Below are positions 1 through 7,710 of a stretch of DNA of 64,000 nucleotides, one piece after another. The DNA is from Thioalkalivibrio nitratireducens DSM 14787 (lineage in GTDB: Bacteria > Pseudomonadota > Gammaproteobacteria > Ectothiorhodospirales > Ectothiorhodospiraceae): NCBI RefSeq assembly GCF_000321415.2, contig NC_019902.2:558001-622000 (forward strand). The letters are read 5' to 3'. Under the pieces are notes generated by a model. That model made no database searches. It had not been told where the DNA came from and worked only from the letters and a program-made list of their open reading frames with translations. The position numbers and the translations under genes were made by a program. Positions within the stretch are counted from its first letter, which is position 1, and each line of letters starts with the position of its first letter.

Positions 1-63
1 GAAAGCTTCATCGCCATCCGCCAGGCAGAAGCGGAACAGGTCCATGTCGTCCCTGAACCGTAA
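1..63 (+). CDS. feoA: FeoA-like protein, C-terminal end (partial)
   Basis: The first 63 bases read in frame from base 1 to a TAA stop as a 20-residue tail containing IAIRQAEAEQVHV. This fits the last beta strands of FeoA, the small SH3-like cytosolic partner of FeoB, whose C-terminus commonly reads like LALRRSEAxxIxV. The position just upstream of feoB on the same strand supports it. Only the tail is visible, so the call rests on context and a short motif. Confidence 0.5.
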   Translation, partial: ESFIAIRQAEAEQVHVVPEP

Positions 64-530
64 GCGTTCTCCGTCCCCCGGAGGCGCCACCGTCGCCGCG
101 ATGGCCAACAGACCGACGAACGCACCGGGGCCGACCCGGCCCCGAGGCTGGCCGGGCGGACCGCGCGCCGGGGGCGGTCCGCTGCGGAATTTTCCGAGAA
201 ACGCAGGGCCTGGGTTTCGTCATTGCGAGCCCAGCGAAGCCATCCAGCATGCTCAAGGAAACGCTGAACAAAGGACCCTGTCATTGCGAGTGAAGCGCGG
301 CAATCCAAACGGTGCCAACGAAATCATTGGCTTATGGATCGCCACGTCCCGCCACGCTGCGCTCGCGGCGGAAGGCCGTTCCCCGCGATGACGGATCGAA
401 TCATCGTTTTCCTGCCGTGCCGATCGCTCCGCCACGTCGTGTGGCGTCCGCGTCGGAAGGTTGCGTGTGCGCTGCGCAATGACATCCGTTGCAGTGTTGC
501 TCTGCAAGTCGAACCAGCCCGAGTCGATCC
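64..530. other. feoA-feoB intergenic region with a repeat element
   Basis: No convincing gene. Apart from the MITE-like element at 253-394, the stretch holds two short copies of the dispersed motif CATTGCGAG (from about 220 and 283). Overlapping ORFs here are low-complexity and have no recognisable family. The gap is unusual because feoA and feoB are normally adjacent. Confidence 0.6.
253..394. repeat. MITE-like element, copy 1
   Basis: A segment of about 140 bases begins GGAAACGCTGAACAAAGG and contains CATTGCGAGTGAAGCGCGG and TTATGGATCGCCACG. It matches, in reverse complement, the element inserted in a hicA gene at 63405-63542. It encodes no protein and lies between feoA and feoB. Its outer end is less well preserved than in the other copy. 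Confidence 0.6.
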
Positions 531-3047
531 ATGCTCAGCCAGACCGCGTCGTCCCACTCCGTAACCGTCGGCCTCGTCGGCCAGCCCAACAGCGGCAAGT
601 CCACGCTGTTCAACGCGCTGACCGGCCTGCGCCAGCATATCGCCAACTACCCCGGGGTCACCGTCGAGAAGAAGACCGGCCGGCTCGATCGTAACGGACG
701 GCGGATCGAGCTGGTCGACCTTCCCGGAACCTATGGCCTGAGTGCGTTCTCTCCGGAAGAGCGGGTGGTCAGCCAGTTTCTGCTGCAGGACGGAGCGCAG
801 GCGCTGGTCAATGTCCTGGACGCGACCCAGCTGCGGCGCGGCCTGATGCTGACGCTGCAGCTCCTGGAGATGGGGCTGCCACTGATTGCTGTGCTGAACA
901 TGAGCGACGTTGCCGAGCGCAACCGGCAGCCCGTGAACCCCGAGCGCCTTTCCGCCGCTCTGGGCGTGCCGGTGGTCAGCACCGTCGGGCGGCGGGGACG
1001 CGGGGTCGAGCCCCTGACCCAGGCCCTCGACGACATGCTCGACGGCCGGGTCCGCATCGCCACTCGCCTGCCCGATTACGGCCCGCTCGAGGCGTCGCTC
1101 ACGAAGATCCTCGAAGCCCTGCCGGACGGACTGCGCACCCGCTGGCTCGGGCTACATCTGCTGGAGGGCGAAAGCGACGCCCGATCTTTGATCGGAAAGT
1201 ACCTGTCCGGCGAAGAACTCGAGCGCGTGCTGGAGGTGGCCACGGGTCAGCGCGCCGATTTCGCCCAGCGCCAGGGCATCAGCGTCGCCGATCACATCGT
1301 CGGTACCCGGGATCGTCATGCGCTGGAGATCGAGGCGGGCTGCATGCCTGGCGGGCAGCCGGGGCGCATCCCGCTGTCCGAGCGCGTCGACCGCGTGGTC
1401 CTGAACCGCTGGCTGGCGCCCGTGTTTCTGCTCGCGACCGTCTACGCGATCTACCACACGGCCATTGTGCAGGGCTACGAACTGACCCACTACACCTGGC
1501 CGCTGCTCGCCGGCATGCGCAACCTTGCCGCCGAATGGCTGCCCGCGGCGGGATTCCTCTACGATCCTTTGACCCGTTCGCTGGCGCTTTGGCTCATCGA
1601 CAGCGTGAACACGCTGCTCAACTACGTGCCGATCTTCCTGATCCTGTTCGCGCTGATCGCGATCCTCGAGGACTCGGGCTACATGGCCCGGATCGCGTTC
1701 ATCCTCGACCGGGTGCTGCACCGCTTCGGCTTGCACGGGCAGTCCACGCTGCCGTTCGTGCTCGGCGGTGTCTTCGCCGGCGGCTGTGCCGTTCCCGGAG
1801 TGATGGCCACTCGAGCGATCCCCGATCCGCGGGCCCGGCTCGCGACCATCCTGACCGTGCCCTACATGAACTGTCTGGCCAAGGTGCCGTTGTACACGCT
1901 GCTGATCGGTATCTTCTTCGTCGACCACAAGGGCCTGATGCTCTTCTTCATCGCGACCATCACGGTCATGGTCGCGTTGCTGGTCGCACGGCTGCTCACT
2001 GTGAGCGTGCTGCGGCCCATGGAAACCGTCCCGTTCGTGATGGAGATGCCGCGCTACCACCTCCCGACCGTGCGCGGCGTGTTGCGGCCCGCGTTCGACC
2101 GCACCTGGCTCTACATCAAGAAGGTCGGCACCATCGTACTGGCCGTCGCGGTGGTGATCTTCGTGCTGTTGAACCTGCCCGGACTGTCGAAGGACGAACG
2201 CGCGCAGTTCGACCAACGGGCGCAGGTGTCCCTGCAGACCTTTCACGCGTCGATCGCCGGCAACCCGCACGCCGAACGGTTCCAGGACCCTGGGATTCTG
2301 CTCGACGCCCTCAATCTGTCCTCGGCGTATCGCGCGCGGCGCATGAACCTGTCGACGCCCGAGGCCATTGCCGCACTCGACGCGCGGACCGAGGCGGCAC
2401 ACCCGGAGCTGTTCGCATACATCCGGCCTGGCGGCGGCGATCGCGACGTACGGGGCATCCAGCGGGCACTGCGCCAGCTCGACCAGGAACGGCGCACATT
2501 GCGGCTCGAGATGCAGGAGACGCGCATCGTCAACAGCCTGCTCGGTCGCGTCGGCCGGGCGCTGGAACCGGTCACCCAGGCTGCGGGCTTCGATTGGAAG
2601 ATCAACGTCGCCCTGCTCAGCTCCTTCGCCGCCCGTGAGAGCTCGGTCGCAACGCTCGGCGTGCTGTTCCAGCAGGAGGAGGGCGGCGCGCAGACCCTGG
2701 AGCAACGCATGGGCGCGGCGATGAGCCACGAGCATGCGGCGCTGGTCGCCCTGTCGCTGATCGTGTTCTTCGCGATCTATCCGCCCTGCCTCGCCACCGC
2801 GATCATGGTCCGCATCCAGACCGCCTCGACCGGATGGATGCTGTTCTCGATCATCTTCCCGACTGTGCTCGGCCTGCTGCTGGCCAGCGCCGTATACACG
2901 ACCGGGGTGCGCTACCAGCTCGATGCGCTGACGATGATGGCGAGCTTCTGGACCACCGCGCTCGCGCTGCTGCTGATCATCGGGCTATGGCCGCGCCGCC
3001 GGTCCACCCCACCGCCACGGTTGGCGGAAGACACCGGAGGTGCCTGA
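531..3047 (+). CDS. feoB: Ferrous iron transporter FeoB
   Basis: FeoB is the inner-membrane Fe(II) importer with an N-terminal GTPase domain. Visible are the P-loop GQPNSGKST (about residues 15-23), the switch II motif DLPGTYGL and the base-specificity motif NMSD. Membrane segments with Gate motifs follow (GGCAVPGVMATRAI region, then a second gate near SSFAARESSVATLG). The ATG at 531 is chosen over an upstream TTG at 489 because the GTPase fold starts right after it. At 838 residues it is longer than the roughly 770 of E. coli FeoB; a charged insert of about 130 residues precedes the final gate. It is followed after 3 bases by a Cys-rich partner. Confidence 0.95.
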   Translation: MLSQTASSHSVTVGLVGQPNSGKSTLFNALTGLRQHIANYPGVTVEKKTGRLDRNGRRIELVDLPGTYGLSAFSPEERVVSQFLLQDGAQALVNVLDATQLRRGLMLTLQLLEMGLPLIAVLNMSDVAERNRQPVNPERLSAALGVPVVSTVGRRGRGVEPLTQALDDMLDGRVRIATRLPDYGPLEASLTKILEALPDGLRTRWLGLHLLEGESDARSLIGKYLSGEELERVLEVATGQRADFAQRQGISVADHIVGTRDRHALEIEAGCMPGGQPGRIPLSERVDRVVLNRWLAPVFLLATVYAIYHTAIVQGYELTHYTWPLLAGMRNLAAEWLPAAGFLYDPLTRSLALWLIDSVNTLLNYVPIFLILFALIAILEDSGYMARIAFILDRVLHRFGLHGQSTLPFVLGGVFAGGCAVPGVMATRAIPDPRARLATILTVPYMNCLAKVPLYTLLIGIFFVDHKGLMLFFIATITVMVALLVARLLTVSVLRPMETVPFVMEMPRYHLPTVRGVLRPAFDRTWLYIKKVGTIVLAVAVVIFVLLNLPGLSKDERAQFDQRAQVSLQTFHASIAGNPHAERFQDPGILLDALNLSSAYRARRMNLSTPEAIAALDARTEAAHPELFAYIRPGGGDRDVRGIQRALRQLDQERRTLRLEMQETRIVNSLLGRVGRALEPVTQAAGFDWKINVALLSSFAARESSVATLGVLFQQEEGGAQTLEQRMGAAMSHEHAALVALSLIVFFAIYPPCLATAIMVRIQTASTGWMLFSIIFPTVLGLLLASAVYTTGVRYQLDALTMMASFWTTALALLLIIGLWPRRRSTPPPRLAEDTGGA

Positions 3048-3050
3048 AGC

Positions 3051-3257
3051 ATGAGCGATCCGCTGGTTCCACAGGCCTCGGGCCTATCCCTCACCGACCT
3101 GCTGCTGGTCGGTGCCGTGGTCCTCGTCGCGGTGATCTATCTCTACCGCAAACTCCGGCCGCGCCCCGGGAAACCCGCCTGCGCGAGCTGCCCCAGCGAA
3201 CGCCGCTGCCCTCTTTCCGAGGGGCGTTGCGAGGACCCGGAAAGAGGGCGTCGCTAG
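3051..3257 (+). CDS. FeoB-associated Cys-rich membrane protein
   Basis: A 68-residue protein with one hydrophobic helix (about residues 14-32) followed by a basic stretch and a Cys cluster CASCPSERRCPLSEGRC. This matches small FeoB-associated Cys-rich proteins, which sit beside FeoB in the inner membrane and may help handle Fe(II). It starts 3 bases after the feoB stop, so co-translation is likely. The exact role is not established. Confidence 0.8.
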   Translation: MSDPLVPQASGLSLTDLLLVGAVVLVAVIYLYRKLRPRPGKPACASCPSERRCPLSEGRCEDPERGRR

Positions 3258-3703
3258 TGGGCCATGCGCAGGCCCCGCCGAGCGCAGCCACCGTGGACGC
3301 CGAGACAGCACACGAGGATCTCTTCAGGCTGCCCGCGCTACGCATCGCTGCAGCCCGTCAGTGCCGTAGGTGGTGCCGATGCTGGAGGCACAACAACCCG
3401 GCCCGCCACGGATCCGGACCCTGCGGCGTCGCCAACGCCCGCGATGTTGTGCCTGGGGCACAACCTACGGCTCCTGCGGGGGGCGCGCTTTCGCCCGGCA
3501 CGCGCAAGCGGAGCGTTCGTGATAATCAGCTTCCCAACCCCGGTCCAAGCCGGGGCAGGCGTTCTCGGAGAAACGGGACTGCGGTGCGACACATTGGCGA
3601 TCTCGTAACCCCCTGATTTCACGAAAAGTCGGCCGTTTGTTTCTCAAGAGGAAATGGTTTGGTCCGTTATATCTTCCGTGATTTCCGTGGCCGCATTTTC
3701 ACG
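3258..3703. other. Non-coding gap with hairpins
   Basis: No credible gene. Hairpins are visible at 3447-3463 (TTGTGCC, 3-base loop, GGCACAA) and 3538-3555 (CCCCGG, 6-base loop, CCGGGG), which could end feoB transcription. Near 3675 a TTCCGTGATTTCCGTGG motif resembles the short repeat at 49.75-49.85 kb. Small ORFs here look like shadows. Confidence 0.5.
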
Positions 3704-4126
3704 TCACCGGAACAGGCTGCCCTGGTATCTGAACAGGTGCACCCCGGCAAAGGCGAGGAAGGCGGCGCCGAAACCGATATGCGCCTTCTTGCGGCCCAGG
3801 TAACCGTAGGCGAGCGAGGTCGTCAGCGTTGCCAGCATGCCGTACTTGGTGGCCCGGTTGAGCGTCCGGGACAGGCCGCGGCCATTGCTGTTGCGGGGCA
3901 CACGCTCCGCGGCCTGGCACAGCGCCTCGATCCGTTCTTCCAGCACCTGGACATCGAGAGTGTCGGTATCGAAGGTCACGGTGAGGCACCCTGCGCCCGC
4001 ATTCGGACGCGCATCGACGACACCGGGCAGGGCCCCAACCTCCGCGGCGATCCGGGCGGCGGCCTTGCTCGCACGCAGCACCCGCGCGCGGACCCGCACC
4101 CGTCCGTTGACCGTGCTGACAATCAT
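3704..4126 (-). CDS. HMA_2-like domain protein with C-terminal membrane segment
   Basis: A 140-residue protein. Residues 1-65 form a ferredoxin-like HMA_2-type domain (VNGRVRVRARV at the first strand, then a helix, LPGVVDARPNAGAGCLTVTFD) with no CxxC metal motif. The C-terminal third holds one or two hydrophobic helices. Similar domains occur in the neighbouring 126-residue protein, in the 129-residue protein at 23.57 kb and at the N-terminus of the P1B-6 ATPase. A good ribosome site, AGGAGG, precedes the ATG. It is divergent from the next gene across a Fur-like palindrome, so iron control is likely. It may be a FezC-like ferrosome accessory protein, but this is inference. Confidence 0.7.
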   Translation of the reverse strand: MIVSTVNGRVRVRARVLRASKAAARIAAEVGALPGVVDARPNAGAGCLTVTFDTDTLDVQVLEERIEALCQAAERVPRNSNGRGLSRTLNRATKYGMLATLTTSLAYGYLGRKKAHIGFGAAFLAFAGVHLFRYQGSLFR

Positions 4127-4162
4127 TCACTCCTCCTGAGGGTCACCCCTGTGTTCGCTGTT

Positions 4163-4181
4163 GCGAATCGTAATGATTCGC
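4163..4181. promoter_or_regulatory. Fur-box-like palindrome in a divergent promoter
   Basis: GCGAATCGTAATGATTCGC is a perfect 7+5+7 palindrome whose centre resembles the Fur hexamers (AATGATT) and continues into CATTAG. It lies between the minus-strand start at 4126 and the plus-strand start at 4264, so it could control both HMA_2-like genes and hemP. A related sequence precedes hmuR at 21281. Confidence 0.7.
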
Positions 4182-4263
4182 ATTAGGATGTCAACGATCG
4201 ACTGCGGCGACACCGGAAATACCGGTCGTCCGTCGGGGATCCCCACGTCATCGGAGGCTCTGC

Positions 4264-4644
4264 ATGAACGAATACCTGCATCATGTGCCCGGGCGCATGC
4301 GCATTCGGGCCCGGCTGTTTCTCAGTGAGTCCCGCGAACGTTCCCAGGCGCTCCGGAGACTGCGGGCGATCCCGGGGATCCGCAGTCTGCGCCTGAACGA
4401 GAAGGCCGGGAGCGTCACCCTCTACTACGACACCGGGATCGTTTCGGGCGAGGCGCTGCTTGACACATTGCGCCGGGAATGTCCGCAGGCGACGCTGCCA
4501 ACGGCTGCTCCGGGTGGCCAACGTCCGCTCCGTGCGGCGTCCCCGCGGCCGATCGCCGCCGAGATCGGGAAGATGGCCCTGGGCGTGCTGGTCAACAAGG
4601 GCGTCAGCTTCTCCCTCGCTTCGCTGCTGAAAGCCCGGATCTGA
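4264..4644 (+). CDS. HMA_2-like domain protein
   Basis: A 126-residue protein with an N-terminal HMA_2-type fold: HHVPGRMRIRARL, a helix, then IPGIRSLRLNEKAGSVTLYY (residues about 5-60). CxxC is absent. A short hydrophobic helix lies near the C-terminus (MALGVLVNKGVSFSLASLL). It has a strong ribosome site (GGAGG) and probably forms an operon with hemP 12 bases downstream. HMA_2 proteins often accompany P1B ATPases and ferrosome clusters. A role in iron or heme trafficking is inferred from context. Confidence 0.7.
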   Translation: MNEYLHHVPGRMRIRARLFLSESRERSQALRRLRAIPGIRSLRLNEKAGSVTLYYDTGIVSGEALLDTLRRECPQATLPTAAPGGQRPLRAASPRPIAAEIGKMALGVLVNKGVSFSLASLLKARI

Positions 4645-4656
4645 AGGAGACCGCCG

Positions 4657-4851
4657 ATGCACCCGACGAGGGCACGAAATGAAGGCAGGCAGCAAACCGC
4701 GCTGGATGAATCCCGCACGGGTCGCTCGAGCTCCCGATCGATCGACAGCGAAACACTGTTCGGTGACGACGAAACCCTGCACATCCGTCACCTCGGATTG
4801 ACCTACACCTTGCGCAAGACGCGCAACGGAAAGCTGATACTGAATAAGTAG
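4657..4851 (+). CDS. hemP: Hemin uptake protein HemP
   Basis: A 64-residue protein whose C-terminal half has the HemP signature: ETLFGDDETLHIRHLG, then YTLRKTRNGKLILNK. HemP is a small cytosolic protein encoded in heme uptake loci; in some bacteria it activates the heme receptor gene, in others its role is unclear. The ribosome site AAGGAGA precedes the ATG. Its place just after a Fur-like operator fits iron-starvation expression together with the hmu genes. Confidence 0.9.
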   Translation: MHPTRARNEGRQQTALDESRTGRSSSRSIDSETLFGDDETLHIRHLGLTYTLRKTRNGKLILNK

Positions 4852-4866
4852 GGGGCCCGGAAACAC

Positions 4867-6240
4867 ATGTGCGGCGGCAACGATCACGAACATTGCTCGG
4901 TTCCAGGGTTGCTGCTGCGCAACCCCTGGGACGAGGAGCCAGCGCCCGGCCAGGAATTGCCACAGGCAGCGGCTGAGGCTCCCCGGCCCAAGGCAGTACG
5001 GAGTGCTGTCTGGAAAAGGCGCAAGCTCTGGGAGCTGAAGCGACATCTGCATTGCCCGGTGATCGGCACCTGTCTCGACATCGACACCTGGCGCCGCCTT
5101 GCCCGGGCACGAAGCCTGGCTGTCGAACAGATGAGCGACTACGAAGTCCATGTCCACTTCGTCGGGGCATGTGCGCAGCGCAATGCTTCGTCGCTCGCCG
5201 CCCAGAAAGCCCTGGATCGGGCCCACGAGGGCCTGCTGCGGCGTTTCGCGCGGGCTCGATCGCGAGAACAGCTCGAGGCGCTCTGGGCACAGGCGCTCAG
5301 CGCTGGCGAGGTGCCCGGAGGGTTCTGGGCGCTGGTCAGTCACCCCCGCTGCGATGCGACTTTGGTGGACCGTGCCTACGAAGACGTGCACATGCTTTCC
5401 CACCAGGTCGGTGCGGGGCAGCGCGCGGACCTGAAAAAGCACCAGGAGGCACGGATCGAGATCCAGCGGCTTCGGGACGACGTCGACGACCTGCAACGCC
5501 GGAACCGCCAGGCGATCGACCATCGCGACCGGCGGATCACCGCGCTGGAGGCCGAACTCGCTGCGGTCATCAAACAGCATCGGGCGGCACAGGCCCGGGA
5601 AAGCGACGCGCGGGAGCGTCTCGAACGACTCGGAGGTCAGGGGCACCAGGAACGGATGACCGCCATTGCCGAGCGAGCCCGAACGGCCGAGCGACGCGCG
5701 AGCAGGCTTCGGCACGAGGTCGGGAGGTGGCAGGAGGCCTGCGAACGTGCCGACGCGCGGGCGCGGGCCTGGGAACAGGAATGCGAAGACCAGCGCGCAC
5801 AGCGGGAGGCGCTGGAGCGACAGTTGGCTCCGGGGGCTGCCCAATGCTCCGGCTGTACGGCTTCGAGCGAATCGGGCTGCCCGAACCTGTGCGGCCGCCG
5901 GATTCTCTGTGTAGGCGGGCGCAGTCACGTGATCGAGTATTACCGCGAGCTGGTTGCACGCTGCAATGGTGAGTTCGAGCACCATGACGGCGGAATCGAA
6001 GACAACCCCCAGCGCCTGAACGCGCTGCTGTCCTCAGCCGACGCGGTCATCTGCACCACCGACTGCGTCAGCCATGATGCCTACAACCGTTCCAAGAAGT
6101 TCTGCAAGCGCTCTGCGAAACCCTGTGTGCTGCTGCGCTCCTCCGGCGTGTCCACGTTCGCGCGGGCCCTCGAGCAGGTCGCGCTGCAGCACGCAGGTCA
6201 GGTGGCTTCCGCGCAAGTGAGCCTGCTGCCGAGCCGGTAA
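4867..6240 (+). CDS. DUF2325 coiled-coil protein
   Basis: A 457-residue protein. The N-terminal third begins with a Cys/His pair (MCGGNDHEHC). Residues about 170-320 are a long Arg/Glu/Gln-rich coiled coil. The last 100 residues are a DUF2325 domain, with ILCVGGRSHVIEYYRELV, DGGIEDNP, DAVICTTDCVSHDAYNRSKK and LLRSSGVSTFARAL as landmarks. DUF2325 proteins are often encoded in iron, hydrogenase or anaerobic-metabolism neighbourhoods, but no biochemical role is settled. It follows hemP by 15 bases, so the two are probably co-transcribed. Confidence 0.8.
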   Translation: MCGGNDHEHCSVPGLLLRNPWDEEPAPGQELPQAAAEAPRPKAVRSAVWKRRKLWELKRHLHCPVIGTCLDIDTWRRLARARSLAVEQMSDYEVHVHFVGACAQRNASSLAAQKALDRAHEGLLRRFARARSREQLEALWAQALSAGEVPGGFWALVSHPRCDATLVDRAYEDVHMLSHQVGAGQRADLKKHQEARIEIQRLRDDVDDLQRRNRQAIDHRDRRITALEAELAAVIKQHRAAQARESDARERLERLGGQGHQERMTAIAERARTAERRASRLRHEVGRWQEACERADARARAWEQECEDQRAQREALERQLAPGAAQCSGCTASSESGCPNLCGRRILCVGGRSHVIEYYRELVARCNGEFEHHDGGIEDNPQRLNALLSSADAVICTTDCVSHDAYNRSKKFCKRSAKPCVLLRSSGVSTFARALEQVALQHAGQVASAQVSLLPSR

Positions 6241-6489
6241 GGGTGTCCGAACCCGGTTTGCTGACGGTGCCAACGACGAAGCCAGGTGGTGCGAACACGG
6301 CCGATTACTCGAACGCAGAACCAGTGCTGAAGTGGACGTACCCAGGTTGAGCGTTTTTGTGGCAATCAGGTTTTCGTTTTTCATCTCACCGTGATCCGGT
6401 TCGAAATGGTGGGGCGCGACCGGAGATCGCACACGCTAGCAGCGTCTGATCACCCCCCATAAACAATTTCCACAGGAGAAACACCCAGG

Positions 6490-7158
6490 ATGCGCTCGTT
6501 CATCAACCCGAAATGCACCCGTGCCGCTGCCGGCGGTACCCTGTTGATCGCCGCGCTCGGATTCGCCGGCACCGCGCAGGCCGAGCTCGAATTCAACGTC
6601 GGCGTGTTCAGCGACTACCTCGACGACGGCGAGTCCGGTTCCGACAACAACGCGGTGGTGCAGGGTGGCGTGGACTACTTCCACGACTCCGGATTCTATC
6701 TTGGCACCTGGATGTCGACGCTGGGTAGCGGTGACGGCCAGGAAGTCAATCTCTACACCGGTTATGAACTCAACGCCGGGGCGCTCGATTTCGACCTCGC
6801 CTACGTGTATTACTACTTCCCCTCGCTCGATGACGAGGATTCCGGCGAGATCCAGGCCTACGCGAGCTTCGGCCCCGTCTATGCCGGACTCGACTACACC
6901 ATCCATGCCGACGACAGCGACGCTAGGGGCGACATCATCTGGCGCGTCGGAGCCGGACACGAGATCGTGCCGAGCATCGGACTCGACGGCGAGATCGGTT
7001 ATTTCGATCCCGACTCGAGCGATGTGGACAGCCACACCTTCTGGAATCTGGGCGTCACTAAGTCGACCGACCTCGGCGACATTTCCCTGACCTACGGATC
7101 CACCGATCAAAGCGGCAGCCAGGACCTGTTCGTAGTCGGCTACAGCGTTCGTTTCTGA
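6490..7158 (+). CDS. TorF-family putative outer-membrane porin
   Basis: A 222-residue protein with a signal peptide (cleavage near GTAQA-ELEF) and alternating aromatic/polar beta strands ending in a C-terminal Phe (VVGYSVRF), typical of outer-membrane barrels. The opening ELEFNVGVFSDYLDDG fits the TorF/TIGR02001 family of uncharacterised gammaproteobacterial porins. It is acidic (many Asp/Glu/Ser), as seen in salt-tolerant organisms. An AGGAG ribosome site precedes the ATG. The transported solute is unknown. Confidence 0.75.
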   Translation: MRSFINPKCTRAAAGGTLLIAALGFAGTAQAELEFNVGVFSDYLDDGESGSDNNAVVQGGVDYFHDSGFYLGTWMSTLGSGDGQEVNLYTGYELNAGALDFDLAYVYYYFPSLDDEDSGEIQAYASFGPVYAGLDYTIHADDSDARGDIIWRVGAGHEIVPSIGLDGEIGYFDPDSSDVDSHTFWNLGVTKSTDLGDISLTYGSTDQSGSQDLFVVGYSVRF

Positions 7159-7198
7159 TCCGAACGCAGTGGCGGCAACGGCCAGGTCTTCGTCGCGA

Positions 7199-7231
7199 AC
7201 CCGCCCGGGCCGCTCCTGGCCCGAGGCGGGT
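7199..7231 (+). terminator. Strong hairpin after the porin gene
   Basis: ACCCGCC and GGCGGGT form the outer stem and GGGCC/GGCCC an inner stem, starting about 40 bases after the porin stop. No clear U-run follows, so it may be an mRNA-stabilising or weak intrinsic terminator structure. Confidence 0.5.
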
Positions 7232-7335
7232 CGCCGGCCGTCACGGAGGCGCGTTGCTTCACGGCCCGGTTGTTTTCGTGAGCGTCAAAGATCTCGACGC
7301 GTGATTTCTACAGCGACACCCAGGAGGTGCCCGAT

Positions 7336-7710
7336 ATGAAGTACCCGATCCTTCCCGCAGCGCTTCTTTGCGCCTTTCTGGGCCTTGGTGGTGCCACCGC
7401 CGAAGAGCGCATCGACCACTTCAACGGGCTTCCGGCGGAAACCCTCGAAGACGCGGTGCAGAACTTCTCCGAGTACAACAACCGGCTTGCGGCCATCGTT
7501 GCCAAGGACGAACTGACTGCGAGCGACCTTGCCACGGTTCACGAACTCACCTACACGCTGGAAAATGCGCTGGAGAAGATCAACGACGAACTGGCCGCAC
7601 TGGCCGACCTGCTCGAGGAGGTGCACGTGGCCTCCGAGACGGCCGATGCGGCGTCGACGGTCGAAAAAGGCAGGGCCTACCTGGACACCGCGCGGACCGT
7701 CATTCCCTAG
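7336..7710 (+). CDS. Small periplasmic protein, DUF6746-like
   Basis: A 124-residue product. The ATG at 7336 is preferred over an in-frame GTG at 7327 because AGGAGG ends 8 bases before it. A signal peptide (MKYPILPAALLCAFLGLGG) is followed by a soluble alpha-helical domain beginning ERIDHFNGLPAETLEDAVQN, which resembles the DUF6746 family. It contains an acidic heptad-rich segment (TLENALEKINDELAALADLL). Function unknown. Its 3' end overlaps the convergent nnrS gene by 11 bases. Confidence 0.65.
   Translation: MKYPILPAALLCAFLGLGGATAEERIDHFNGLPAETLEDAVQNFSEYNNRLAAIVAKDELTASDLATVHELTYTLENALEKINDELAALADLLEEVHVASETADAASTVEKGRAYLDTARTVIP

Noticed and set aside
489-530. Upstream TTG start for feoB
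   Set aside because: It adds 14 residues (MQCCSASRTSPSRS) not seen in FeoB; the ATG at 531 directly precedes the GTPase domain.
1152-2735. A 527-codon open frame on the minus strand inside feoB
   Set aside because: It is an antisense shadow in GC-rich coding DNA; composition is His/Gln/Arg-rich with no domain, and feoB on the other strand is unmistakable.
3264-3647. Small open frames between the Cys-rich gene and the HMA_2-like gene
   Set aside because: No ribosome sites or conserved motifs; several overlapping frames on both strands indicate chance in GC-rich DNA.
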